Shown here piece by piece: positions 34,746 through 44,814 of a stretch of 64,000 nt of DNA. Below the pieces are notes generated by a model, which did no database searches, was not told the DNA's origin, and worked only from the letters and a program-made list of their open reading frames with translations. Source of the stretch: Henricia sp. BOLD:AAB3569 (Eukaryota > Echinodermata > Asteroidea > Spinulosida > Echinasteridae); contig JBBELK010000822.1 in assembly GCA_037783545.1 (NCBI GenBank), forward strand, positions 372,001 to 436,000, given 5' to 3'. The stretch's first letter is position 1. Each line of letters begins with the position of its first letter. A program made the translations under genes and the position numbers.

Positions 34746-36357
34746 AATTTCTGAAGTTGAAATGTATTTGGAATTACTAAATGCACAAAGATATTGGTGA
34801 AAACCTGGAAATTTAAGGAAAGTTACAAAGGCCTAATAAATACATTTTTATGAAATTTAGGAGTTTACCCCATTAGTATTCCGTGCCCAGCATTATGATG
34901 TATTGCAGTATAACAGTGGCCCCTGATCAATAGTGTGCACACGGGAGAACATTTTCTGCTTCCGTTTGTCAACTCAAGGCTCCAACATGTCCGACTTGTT
35001 CCATACTAATCGTTGGAGCGGTAATATCTCCAGATGCGTACTTCGTAAAATAAAAAAAATCTGTCCATGATAAATTGTTGCAAATGGATTGAGAAAATTT
35101 CACCAGGAATGCTTGTCACTCTCAAGTCTCACGATGGCACTTTTGTAAGATTTTTCCAAGCATGAGAAAATATCTCAAACCTTGCGAGGTTCTTGCCTCG
35201 TGTGAAAAGGGCTATTTAATTACACAAAAATTGCTCTGAAGTGATCTTTTGGATTAACCTTGTAATTTGCGGAAAATGTTGTTAGCCTGCTATTGAAAAG
35301 AGATGCAAATGCAATTCCCAAAAGTGCCACACCCAAACAGTTCAACAAAAGGAGGTCATCACAAAAAAGAAAAAAAAATGAGAAAAAAAATGTAATATTC
35401 ATTACATTCTTAAGATCAACTCTCGGTCCCAAATGACAGTAAGGAATTAAGATGTCACATGTAATATCCATTTCATTTCTGAGCTCTGCGCATAATGGCT
35501 TTCAGACAGGGGAAAAACTAAAAATTATCAAAATTGTATTGGATGCGAAGCATGACAAAATTCTGGGATTTAGATTATCATAATCATCAAGTTTATTTGC
35601 AGAAGATGTTTCTGTCCTTGCCCTGGGCACTGCCGCAACCCCTCCTCTCTTAAAGAGGATGTAGTATATCCTGAACTCAAGGCCATTAGTCTCCAGAATA
35701 TACGAAGAAATAAAGGACAAGAAATGACTGCGCTGCGCAAAAACAGGTGCAAGAGATTATGAATGCCGCATGTACGCAGTTTCCCTGGAGGACAACCCAC
35801 AAGGGTAAACATGTCAAATGCATTGATGATATAGGATTGTTCTTGTAGATTCCGGCCATTTTTGAAACTTTTGCAGATGGTTTCTTCCCCGTGAGCTTTG
35901 ATATCGTTGCTGTGATTTCTTTTTAAATTGCATACATTCTTAGGACCTGCTTCAAAAATGACGTTTTGATAAGTAGAATGTGGTTTTTTATGAAATCAAT
36001 CAAAAACGTTTGTTGTGCATATACTGACCAAGCGCAAGAAATAAAAGATAATGAGGGCTATTCTCTCGTTACATGTGTTGCTTTTTGAACTGTATTATGT
36101 TAAATATTTTTTCTGTTGCTGAATACTTTTGCATTAATATAGCATGGTAGTCATCTACAGGAGTCATAATAGTACAGCATTTGTCTCAAACTTATTTGAA
36201 CATTTCTTTTTACAGGGAAAAAATGTCTGTAACGTGTGTCACATTTCTGACGTCACACGCACGTAACAGACATATTTTCCCTAAGGAAATTTGACAAACA
36301 ATGTCACGCACGTAATGGGAGAATGGCCCATGAGCTAAAATAAGTGCAGACCATACT
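34746..36357. other. No gene seen
   Basis: No exon-like frame. The 35502-35812 minus-strand frames overlap each other in different frames and show no family signature. Confidence 0.4.
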
Positions 36358-36361
36358 TTAA

Positions 36362-37090
36362 AGGCCACATAATGTGCAGATGAAACTTGCCAATTCCAGC
36401 AACAGCATTACATAACTAAAGAAACATTTTGATAAACTGCATGCCTTGTATACATTTCAGCCACATAGATGCATGCAGTAATACTTAAAGGCCCTGTAGA
36501 TGATCTGTTTTTGAGCGATTCTGCGAAGAAATTTCAGCTTTGTCAAATGTACCACGTTTAAAAAAACCATGAAAATTCATATGCGTTTTCCTGGTCTTGG
36601 CGGGGTGTTTCAAATATTCGTTCTCAGTTGATTGGGTAGGCTACTACATGTATGTGGCTTGCGTCATGCACTCTGTTGCGCAAATTATATATTGCTTGTG
36701 CACGCGATCCATAAAAATGCATCGCGTTGGAACACGCACACGCAGTACACAGCACCCATGCATTTTGGACCACGTAGATGCGAACCAAAAATAAGTAAAT
36801 CGTTTGCAAACGATCTGAATAATTTCATCTTTACGGATTATTTTCTGGTAAAATTATATCATTTTGAGCGGAAACCTTTCATTGGGTAGTTGTTATTATT
36901 TCAATCTTTACTTTCAGAACTTTTTCCTGTAAACTCGTCGATTACTTTTTGGGGTCATTGCAAATGATACACTGGGCCTTTAAGAAAACCTTTTTTTTTA
37001 AATGCATGGTTTTTGTGCTAAATAAATGGTACATGTAAAAAAAAAAATTTGCAAATGATTTTGTTAAATAACCACCTTCAGTTATCCTAA
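36362..37090 (+). mobile_element. T2-related element interrupted by another TTAA element
   Basis: Starts after TTAA (36358-36361) and contains TTTCAGCCACATAGATGC. The sequence CAGTAATAC-TTAA is interrupted and resumes after 36983 as GAAAACC, matching the intact CAGTAATACTTCCGAAAACC at 5700. Confidence 0.65.
36489..36979 (+). mobile_element. TTAA-flanked element T9, copy 1
   Basis: Ends AGGCCCTGTAGATGATC and (inverse) AGGCCCAGTGTATCATTTG; TTAA at 36485-36488 and 36980-36983. Interior includes ATCGTTTGCAAACGAT, a perfect 16-bp palindrome. Inverted copy at 45384-45906, partial copy at 47395-47732, one end at 42901. Confidence 0.85.
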
Positions 37091-37149
37091 CTCAAATTAT
37101 GAATATTGATTGTATATGAACTTGAAACAAGCAGCATTTTGAAGCTTAG

Positions 37150-37300
37150 AAATTGTTCTTATAGCTCAGCTGGTAGAACATCTGCCCGGTGAGTCGGAGG
37201 TCTCAAGTTCTAATCCCAATCAGGCCCTTTTGATTTTTCTCTCCTCCCAAGTTTGGTTGTTTCATTTACGGTAAATGGTAATTAGACACCATGACAGATA
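37150..37300 (+). mobile_element. SINE family A, copy
   Basis: ATAGCTCAGCTGGTAGAAC, CCGGTGAGTCGGAGGTCTC and TTCTAATCCCAATC (degraded B-box), then TTTGATTTTTCTCTCCTCCC and TTTGGTTGTTTC. Confidence 0.75.
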
Positions 37301-37384
37301 TTGTGTTCGTTACTTTGCTCAGATGCCTTCCCATGCAACACCAAGAGAAAAATGGGGTTCATTGGGAAAACCAGAGGGAGTATA

Positions 37385-37530
37385 CTATACCACTGTGCTT
37401 TATAGCTCAGCTGGTAGAGCATCTGCCTGGTGAGTCAAAGGTCTCGGGTTCGAATCCCGATAAGATTTTTTTCTCATCCCAAGTTTGGTTGTTATTTAAA
37501 TGGTATTTAGGCGCCATGTGTTTGTTCAGT
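37385..37530 (+). mobile_element. SINE family A, best-preserved copy
   Basis: TATAGCTCAGCTGGTAGAGC and CTCGGGTTCGAATCCCGATAA form clear A- and B-box-like segments, followed by TTTTTTCTCATCCCAAG. It is tandem to the copy at 37150-37300. It lies about 450 bp upstream of the first neurexin exon. Confidence 0.8.
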
Positions 37531-37539
37531 TCGTTGTTG

Positions 37540-37865
37540 TTGCCACGAACTGACACGCAGTGGCACTTCAGTGCTCGTCTCGGAAACAAAATGACGTCAG
37601 CACGTAAATTGTGTTTTCACGAAGTGATACCTATTGTAAATTAACAAATTAGGGAGTATTTTGGTCATACTTTTACTATATTCAGTGGATGATATGGATG
37701 ATATTCGTTTTCAAAGTTTTTTCTGAATAATTTCGCCGTTTTCTTGAGTCCAGTGCGCTGAGTGCGCGCGCACACTTGGGTATCAGTTCGTAAAAACTTG
37801 TGTCCCCCACTGTGCGGTTTTCACGAACTGTAACGGAAGTGCACTTGGGTGTCACTTCGAGGTGA
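37540..37865. repeat. GTTCGTGAAAAC/CACGAACTG repeat cluster
   Basis: Variants of TTTTCACGAAGTG and CACGAACTG in both orientations (37552, 37612, 37785, 37829, 37850), related to the cluster at 89-240. Probably a MITE immediately upstream of the exon. Confidence 0.45.
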
Positions 37866-37975
37866 CAGCGTCGAATTGTTTGTGAAACTGTACAGCCTGT
37901 TTGTTGTAGATGGTCACATTTGCGCACCAGACCTCAAGACTAGTAACACTCCATGCTTCCATTTCTTACCCACAG

Positions 37976-38283
37976 AAGAGACCGTGATCACGGCAACCTT
38001 TGACGGAGAATCCTACATCAGCTACAGCCTACAAATGGAAGAGATCGACTCGGAGCAAGACAACATCATCTTTGACTTCAAGACGCAACGCCCAAACGGC
38101 CTTCTCATGTACGTGGGCCACGAATCAGACTACATCTGTGTCGCATTGATCAACAGCCTTTTGGAAGTGGCCGTAAATCTCGGGTCTGGGGAATATCGGG
38201 AAAAGATACAACCACGGCGGGAGATGGACGTCTTCACCGACAACAACTGGCACAATGTTTATATTACGAGACTTAGAGGAGAT
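37976..38283 (+). CDS. NRXN: Alpha-neurexin exon: first part of LNS2
   Basis: This exon codes for the N-terminal two thirds of a laminin-G (LNS) domain of a presynaptic neurexin, a type I membrane adhesion receptor that organises synapses by binding partners such as neuroligins. The acceptor is TTTCTTACCCACAG and the donor GAT|GTAAGT. The first codon is completed by one base from the previous exon (phase 1); the exit is phase 0. The 103-codon translation shows the family pattern: ATFDGESYISYSL at the start, FDFKTQRPNGLLMY, the SDY calcium-site region, VNLGSG, and NNWHNVYITR. The order of the following exons identifies it as LNS2 and not LNS4 or LNS6. It has one cysteine (38137) with no obvious partner. 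Confidence 0.93.
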
Positions 38284-38746
38284 GTAAGTACGGAGCCCGT
38301 AAGGAGACTTAATTCCCAAAACATTTTTTAAAAATTTTATTCTCAAGAAATACTTTTCGTTCCCTGGAAATATTATTTTGTTCACTTCACTGGAAATATG
38401 ATTTCGTTCCTAAACGTAATTAACAGCACTTCAATAAGACTTCAAATCATCCACTCCCACAAATGCTTACACCATGTAACACCAACTTACATGTACTCCA
38501 GAGCGTTCTTTTTACCATCACGTGATACACGTGTCTGCCCCTGCCCCGGTGGCTGACACCACTACCCGAGCTCGTGGCAGGGTCTCTGGTGAAAGGCTCA
38601 GTGTAATGACGTCACCTAGTAACCGTGCGGAAGATGCGAGTTGTAAAACATGACAGAAAATTTGTAATCGTGACGTGTGTATGAAAATAGTGCACAGATT
38701 TATGACCAAAATAGGAGGGAATGTGGGTGTATATGCATTTTCCTTG

Positions 38747-39140
38747 GGGGCTGCATTCAAGCGTACAGTTCGTTACTCCGGAGTAATGCGTTCGCACTGC
38801 ACTTGGGTCGCATTATGCAAATGACAAGTCTGCAGTTCGCATGCGTGAATGGCCATCAGTCAAAATGGCTGTTTCTTGCCATTACTATACCGTCTAGAAC
38901 AAACCTTGGTGAGTTGTTGCTTGAGTTATCGGGTTGACACGTTGAGCAAATTTACCCAAATTTCACCCATTTTTCGCCATCTTCGTACAAATCACATGAC
39001 ACTCGTCAAGAATAAGAGCACACTCCCCATTTGTCGGGGAGTAGCGAGAGCATACTCTCACTGACCCAAGTGTCGTTAATCTTGCCGTTCATGCGCGCAG
39101 AAGTATACGCATGTTAACATGAGTACACGCTCGAACGCAG
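38747..39140. mobile_element. Nested element with CTGCATTCAAGCG ends
   Basis: Inverted ends CTGCATTCAAGCGTAC and GTACACGCTCGAACGCAG, with CCTTG on both sides (38742-38746 and 39141-39145) as a possible 5-bp duplication. It lies inside element B copy 1. Confidence 0.6.
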
Positions 39141-39185
39141 CCTTGATGCCTGTGGGCATTGATTTTTCGCTTGCCGCCAGCTTAA

Positions 39186-40426
39186 AGGAACACACCGGCT
39201 CACTGTTTACATAATTTAGTGATGTAGCATCATTGACAATAATTTGTTGATGGTCCTTGTGAAAAAAGATCATCAAAATGTCCCGTAATTAACTTTAAAA
39301 AATAACAAAAACGGTCAGTTGTCGGGTTATACGCTTTATCAGCCGCTCACTATCGCGCGAGCCTCACGACTTTGTCGCAAACGATTCGCTCTTCTCTTGG
39401 CAGCTTTTGCCTTTGGATATATCTCATTTTCTGCGGATGATTTCACTGGGCAGCCCGGACCACCGAATTGGTTTTTCCGTTTTCTAAGGAGGAGCTAACA
39501 TTTATGGTTTGTCTTCCCGAACGTACAACTGCAGCAACCGGCTGTTGTGACAGTTCCGCGTGGAGCTAAGAGTAGGCGTACAGACTAAAACACCTAATGA
39601 CAATACGCACCCGGCGGTCTAGCTCCCTGCCCATTTTACATGTTCAATGCCATGCCAGCTGCACGAACCACATCACCGTATACGGTACCAGTCGCAGTGT
39701 GTGTACTGCCACGGGGCTGTACGTCTCGTTCGCTGGTACACTGTCCACACTCGCACTCTCTGAGTCAAAATTTTATGTTCGATTTTTCATAGTTATGTTG
39801 AACTTTGTTTCCTAACCTGAATTACTATGAATTGTAGGATAGGGCGACAAATCGTGTTTAAAAAAGCTATATTAGGGCGACCTGCTCAATAGGGCGACAT
39901 TTTGGTGTCGCCCTAATATTTTTGAGTTTAAAATTAATTATTTTAGGTCAAAAACCTTTTTTTTTAGGTCGAGAACCATTTTTATGGGGACTGGAGTCGT
40001 TTCTCTTCGGTCTGTGACCATCTCCGGAAGCTTTGGGTAAAAAAATAAGGTGTCATTTTGAGTGACTCTTGCCGAAATTTCGGTGGTCTCCGGCGAGAGT
40101 CTTGCCGAAGTGTCGCCCTATTGCGGCATCCAGCGTTGTTTAAATAAGTAGTCTCTTTTGTCAAATAATCATAAATATTTTGAAAAAATCAGAACTGAAT
40201 TTGGTGCAGTACTGCAGTAATAAATTTAATACGGCTGGAAACAAAACTAACTCCAAGAACAGGTGATTTATCCGATAAATCACGTGACCTTGATCTTTTG
40301 AAAAATGCTTAAAAACGGCCAAATTTAGGTTTCTTTTCAAGTTCTCCTCAGTCTATTTCGGAAAGAGTTTCAGAATCATGTATCTATTTCGAGTCCAAAA
40401 TAGCCCAACAAAGCTGGTGTGTTCCT
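39186..40426. mobile_element. TTAA element T8, copy 2, interrupted
   Basis: Ends AGGAACACACCGGCTC and inverse (...AGCTGGTGTGTTCCT), TTAA at 39182-39185 and 40427-40430. Interior similar to 28045-28605, but enlarged by repeat G at 39839-40137. Confidence 0.8.
39839..40137 (-). mobile_element. Repeat G, copy 2, nested
   Basis: Reverse-orientation match to 30394-30692 along the whole length, including ATAGGGCGACAAATCG and TATTGCGGCATCCAGCGTT. Third or fourth layer of the transposon nest. Confidence 0.8.
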
Positions 40427-40616
40427 TTAAATTGACTCAAGTCAAACAGTAACAGTGTTTATAAAAGCCCCTCTGGAAACAACCTTTGACTTATGTTCAC
40501 AGAATTCGAAGCAAAACATCGTACCATTCGTTTTGCATGTTCTGGAAGCGTCCTTCGGCATAAACTCAGTGTAAGCTATTCGAAGGCCACTAATATGAGG
40601 GTCTTTCATAGTTTAA

Positions 40617-41564
40617 ACAGCTAGAATCCCCCGTCCACATTTTTTAAAGTTTTTCTGTTTATCATGGAGGTGTATGAGTCTACAACACCATCACAACTTG
40701 TTTTTCCCAAAAAATCGACGAGCTTTTGCTTAAAACGTAAAGCAGTTCCGACCCTCTTCACCCAAAATTCTGAAACGCTCGAGGTCACTTGCTTTGTTCA
40801 TCAACAAGGTTTTGACGTCATTCTGAGAAACATACAAAACGGCCTGTGCAGTATTGAATGGAAAATACACGAAGTGAATGTTTATCATGCCTGTTTTGTC
40901 CTTGTAATTCAAAATACAAACGTGAAAAACACTTCATGTAATATGACAACAATCTACTATTACCTGTTTTGTGAAAAAACAGTGAAATTGTGGCTCACAA
41001 CGAAGCTCTTTTGAAGTAAATACTGGTACATTGCGACGGGTGGTTTTGTCACGGAACGAACGGCATTTACAGCGGTCTGTGTACAGCATGGGACGGTTCA
41101 CTGCGGGTACAAGTTAGAATGAGCGACTCATTTTTCTCTCTCTTGGTAATAGAAAATACAATCTTTCTGCTCTTTTTTTTCATAGTGTCTGGTATTAAAA
41201 AAACATACAACTACGCAGCTACTGGGCATATCTCTGGCTTTTTGGACCAACAAAATTCTTCAAAAAACACCATCTAACAGAGACGGTTTTCCAAGTTTTT
41301 TGCATGTAAACGTATGGAGCTAACAATCGTGTTGACTTCTCTTTCTCAGGATTGCGTCACGAGGTCACGCGCATATCATGAATACCTAATGAGCGTTTCA
41401 GAAATGGCGAAAATCTCATTTTCGAAAAGTGCACTTTTGCTTGCAATTTATCCACTTAAAACCGACAATTAAAAAATAATAAAAATCCACGTCGGCAAGA
41501 GGGATGTTTGGACTATCGAAAAAAGCCTAAATGCCGAATTTTCGTCACGGGGGATTCTTCCTCT
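40617..41564 (+). mobile_element. TTAA element with THAP-like ORF remnant
   Basis: Ends ACAGCTAGAATCCCCCGT and inverse (...ACGGGGGATTCTTCCTCT), flanked by TTAA at 40613-40616 and 41565-41568. A 116-codon frame starts at 40664 with MEVYESTTPSQL and contains LKRKAVPTLF, which resembles the AVPTLF-type end of a THAP DNA-binding domain. The zinc-coordinating N-terminal part is not present, so the ORF is a remnant or later exon. THAP domains occur in P and, as I recall, Kolobok transposases; Kolobok elements duplicate TTAA. A chance match to this short motif cannot be excluded. Confidence 0.55.
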
Positions 41565-41973
41565 TTAAGTACAAAATGGAAAAGGGGAGGGGGGAAGTAA
41601 CAAGAATAATGACTCCACACAAAAGCCTGGATTATTCGGCTGTTTATTTTAGCCAAACCCAGCACTTAAGCAAGCAACTAATGCCATCCGCTGACTCCAT
41701 GCGATGGAGTGGAGCTCTTGGCATATGATATGGATCAATCAAGAAACCGGACTATTTGCTGGGGGATGTTTTTGTACCGGCCGACAATTTGGAACCTAAA
41801 GAGACCTATGTAGAGACGAGTTAAAGCAGTTTTAAAATTTGGCATTATGGAGGAAAAAGCACTTACCAAGCACTTAATTTCGGAGCGCCGCGGCTAATAC
41901 ACCGGGCGGCTTATATTCCAAAAATTACGGTATTATGTTTAGTACCATGCATACATTTTATGTGTTCATTATA

Positions 41974-42491
41974 GGGGCGTTCGAGATGCTTACACTGGGT
42001 AACAGGGGGTTTACATCGGGGGAAGCCCCCAGAAGATGCAAAACGAACGACGCAGGGTCTCGCTTTGAATTCTGGGAACACGTGGTCAAAGGTTGTTGCC
42101 GCGGGTGGGGCTTTATAAACGCTGTAATCGTTTGACTGAAGCCGACGCCACGCAAAAATAGTTGCCCTAAAGTACGGCAATAAACTTTGTCAATGCCCAC
42201 AGACATCTACTGATACAGCAAATGTATTTACAGTCCTATTCCCTCCTATTTTGTGTCATAAATATGTGTTTTTCTTCGTACTCGCGTCACGAATCCAAAC
42301 GGTCCGCCATGTTTTACTACTCGCGGTTACTAGGTGACGTCATTCACCTTGCTTTACACCACAGACCCGCCCGCGAGCTCGGGTAGTGGTGGCTGCCACC
42401 GGGGCAGACTTGTGTAACACGTGATGGCTAAAAGAACGCTCCGGTGTACATGTAAGTTGGTGTTACCCGGTGTAAGCATCTCGAACGCCCC
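41974..42491 (+). mobile_element. Element B, copy 2, complete, TTATA duplication
   Basis: Inverted ends GGGGCGTTCGAGATGCTTAC and its inverse enclose 518 bp, flanked by direct repeats TTATA at 41969-41973 and 42492-42496. It contains GC-rich segments (CGCGAGCTCGGGTAGTGG). It is the intact reference for the interrupted copy at 38456-40588. Confidence 0.85.
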
Positions 42492-42541
42492 TTATATGTT
42501 TGTGACTATGGTACAATGTACATTATTGACTGTACATGTAC

Positions 42542-42713
42542 TGTGAAACTTGTATAGTGGCCATGTTCACCCCCGGCACCGCAAAATACTGGCCACTATA
42601 AACAGGTGGCCTCTTTATCGAGGTTGCTTAAGCATTATACACATGGCATTTGGGACCAAAGACGGGTGGCAACTATACTATAAGCAGGTGGCCTCTTTAT
42701 CAAGGTTTCACTT
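42542..42713. repeat. Short repeat with AGGTGGCCTCTTTATC words
   Basis: GTGAAACTTG at the left and CAAGGTTTCAC at the right form short inverted ends. AAGCAGGTGGCCTCTTTATC occurs at 42681 with a near copy at 42600. Confidence 0.5.
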
Positions 42714-42900
42714 TATACGTACTGCTCCAGAAGTTTAAGAGAGGATTTCTTTAAAAAAATGTAATTCTTGGGATTAAACTTGAGAGGATTAGTTGGAACA
42801 TTGATCTGGTTATTTACTATTTAGGTTAAAATGTTCAAGAATGGTCTTGATGCATATCTGTTACAAATTATAGTAAAAATTTATCCGAGACTTGCTTTAA

Positions 42901-43325
42901 AGGTGCAATGTATCATTTGAGATGACCCAAAATCCTACTAAACAGATTGTTATAAAAACCCTTTCTCAAAGTGATTAGAATAATAATGGTAACAAATACC
43001 CTATAAATGTATTCCACATGAAGTGGTATCGTTTTGAAGAAAATGGTAATTGAACATGATTTTTAAAAGTTGTCAACATATTCACAGTTCTATAGATAGG
43101 AGTATTTTTCAAGACCCCCTCCCCTTTGAAATTCTATTTATCAACATTTTTCTGTCAGTACCATGAAATGTAAAGTCCTACGTGGCCCTTGACCGCACGC
43201 CACGCACCCGCTTCGTAATCTTTGTAGAATCGTGAAAATATTTACAAATTTAGATGGCCCATTATACCGATGCTACATGCATGGACGCCGCTCTATTTTG
43301 TGCCCCGACTTGGAGTGACCCGTCT
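42901..43325. other. Single T9 end, otherwise nothing recognised
   Basis: AGGTGCAATGTATCATTTG after TTAA (42897-42900) matches the right end of T9. The rest to 43325 has no recognisable content. Confidence 0.45.
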
Positions 43326-43329
43326 TTAA

Positions 43330-43973
43330 AGATAGTATACATGATTGGTAAACTGTTACAAATGGTCTTATCCCCCTGTGTGATTGAAGATATGCATGAT
43401 TAAAACCAATCTGAGCAAAAACCAGCTCCGTACTTCGTCTGACTTTTGAGAAAACAGTCAAAAACAATACCATTTCGCCCTGAACCATTTCACGAAGTGG
43501 TTTTGGGGCGAAGTAGCATTTGGGCGATGTAGTATTTGGACGAAGTGATTTGGGGCGAAATGGCACTCGGACCAAGTGTTTTGGGGGCGAAATGGCACTT
43601 GCGAGAAATGGTTTTTGGGCGAATTGAATTTTCGTCTCATGAGACGAAAACTAATAGACAGCCGAAGTGTGACGTGCGTTGCCATGGCAATTGGATCTAA
43701 ACTATCATGGCCGTCGGGAAAAGTACCATTGGAAAAGCACTGGGACACGGTTGAGTGGTTTTTAGTTTAGATCCAATTGCCTAGGCAACCAACAAAAGGT
43801 GACGTATTCACTTCGGCAGTCTATTGTTTTACTCATTTCTCTCAGACTATAGCACTTCAGACAAAACCATTTCAGGGGAAGTTTTCTACAGTCATCATGT
43901 TTATATTGTGTAATTTGGGACGTAAATCTGTGAACATTTTTGATTTTCGAGATACCAATCATGTATACTGCCT
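43330..43973 (+). mobile_element. TTAA-flanked MITE T1, copy 2
   Basis: Same ends and GGGCGAAGTGG-rich interior as 507-1026, TTAA at 43326-43329 and 43974-43977. It carries an extra block at about 43650-43815 (TTGGATCTAAACTATCATGG and its inverse near 43768), likely a small nested inverted-repeat insertion. It ends only 47 bases before the next neurexin exon. Confidence 0.8.
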
Positions 43974-44024
43974 TTAAATACGAAACCACTCTATAAAATG
44001 AATTTTCTTTTGATCATGTGACAG

Positions 44025-44186
44025 GTCAAAGTTCGTGTTGATGGGAGTCTCTTGGCCTCCGGATCCACTGACGGCAATTTTGGACGACTAACCGTCGGCA
44101 CCGAGTTTTTCGTCGGAGGGAGTCCTAAACCCAGTGCTCTCAGAGGCTCTAGCGTGGCTGAAAGTTTCGGAGGGAACATTCGCAAT
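44025..44186 (+). CDS. NRXN: Alpha-neurexin exon: second part of LNS2
   Basis: A 54-codon, phase 0-0 exon (CATGTGACAG acceptor, CGCAAT|GTAAGT donor) completing most of the LNS2 fold. The translation reads VKVRVDGSLLASGSTDG, then a strand with EFFVGGSPKPSALRGS, then SFGGNIRN. The VDG, FFVGG and SP elements are standard in neurexin LNS2. At the position where LNS domains normally have Gly-Cys, this exon has Gly-Asn (AAC at 44175-44177). Spliced to 52678 it continues LVYTGNRDLRL, exactly as expected for the domain, so the missing cysteine is not an exon-boundary artefact. The protein is extracellular, in the alpha-specific part of the ectodomain. Confidence 0.9.
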
Positions 44187-44217
44187 GTAAGTATCGATTT
44201 ATGATTAATACCGCTCC

Positions 44218-44814
44218 CAGTAGTACTGTGCCAATTCGAATATTTGAATATTGAATTTATAACAAAATATTCAAATAATTATTTTTCGTATTCGAATATT
44301 CGAAAAGGTTGATGAGTAATATGAGTTGAGATAAATGCGATTGGGCTTGTGTCGGGAGGAATGAATATTAATTAGGGCTTGTTTTGCCTTGCCCTACGTA
44401 ACTTGATTACCTATGTATACTCATTGCTTCCCCGAGACACTATAGAAAAACTTCATAGTGTGCTGGGGTGGGACTCTAATCCACGACCTCCTTCAGTAAG
44501 TCGTGGGTTCGAGTCCCACCCGACCTCGCTACGAGTAATGAGTTGATCAGTAAATTGGGAGAGAAATGAAATGTGTTTTTTTTTTACAAAAGTGGTATAA
44601 AGTTGCTATAACAGTGGTGCTCCAAATGTATGCAGTGGACTTTAATCATTGTTGCATTTCTAGATTGATCGTACTGCATTAAAATACTCTACGGTATACA
44701 TGTGCATACAGCTAATTTGGGAATTTATACCTAATAAATCGTGACTAAATTGGGTTAAAACAAATGTTTGAATATTCAAATTGTAAATCATTCGAATTGA
44801 CCCATGCAGCTCTA
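44218..44814. repeat. Repeat O (ATTCGAATATTC), with tRNA-like segment inside
   Basis: TGTGCCAATTCGAATATTTG at the left and ATTCGAATTGACCCATGCAGC at the right are inverted ends. At 44461-44530 a small inverted repeat (GGTGGGACTCTAATCCACGA / TCGTGGGTTCGAGTCCCACC) resembles a duplicated tRNA-like SINE arm. Fragments of O lie at 4720-4800 and 60424-60510. Confidence 0.5.

Larger units (their letters stand above)
1..37975 (+). other. Probable upstream neurexin intron, repeat-filled
   Basis: The first recognisable neurexin exon begins at 37976 in phase 1, so at least one earlier exon must lie upstream. Nothing here reads as an EGF1 or LNS1 exon. The whole stretch is a mosaic of SINE fragments, MITEs and foldback elements listed separately. 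Whether it is one intron or includes small exons, alternative promoters or intergenic DNA cannot be decided from sequence alone. Confidence 0.5.
38456..40588 (-). mobile_element. Element B, copy 1, inverted and multiply interrupted
   Basis: Matches 41974-42491 in reverse in three pieces (38465-38746, 39141-39181, 40431-40588), for example ATAGGAGGGAAT, CTGTGGGCATTG, AACAACCTTTGAC and TTCGTTTTGCAT. It is split by a small element at 38747-39140 and by the TTAA element at 39186-40426. Termini are TGCTTACACCATG and GTGTAAGCTATTCG. Confidence 0.75.
38284..44024 (+). other. NRXN: Neurexin intron at the splice-site-2 position
   Basis: Phase-0 intron with GTAAGT donor and TGACAG acceptor. It separates ...RLRGD from VKVRVDG..., which is the point where vertebrate neurexins carry alternative splice site 2 in LNS2. 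Most of it is transposon: 38456-40588, 40617-41564, 41974-42491, 43330-43973. In the remaining unique parts (38284-38455, 41565-41973, 42714-43325) I saw no convincing small cassette exon. Confidence 0.75.

Noticed and set aside
37849-37975. Extension of the first neurexin exon upstream to an ATG at 37849
   Set aside because: The frame stays open, but the sequence before 37976 is not laminin-G-like and a good pyrimidine-AG acceptor sits at the homology boundary.
38461-42491. A single 4-kb transposon with about 190-bp terminal inverted repeats
   Set aside because: The matching segments are internal parts of element B: the right one belongs to a complete 518-bp element with its own ends and TTATA duplication, and the left one is a separate, interrupted inverted copy.
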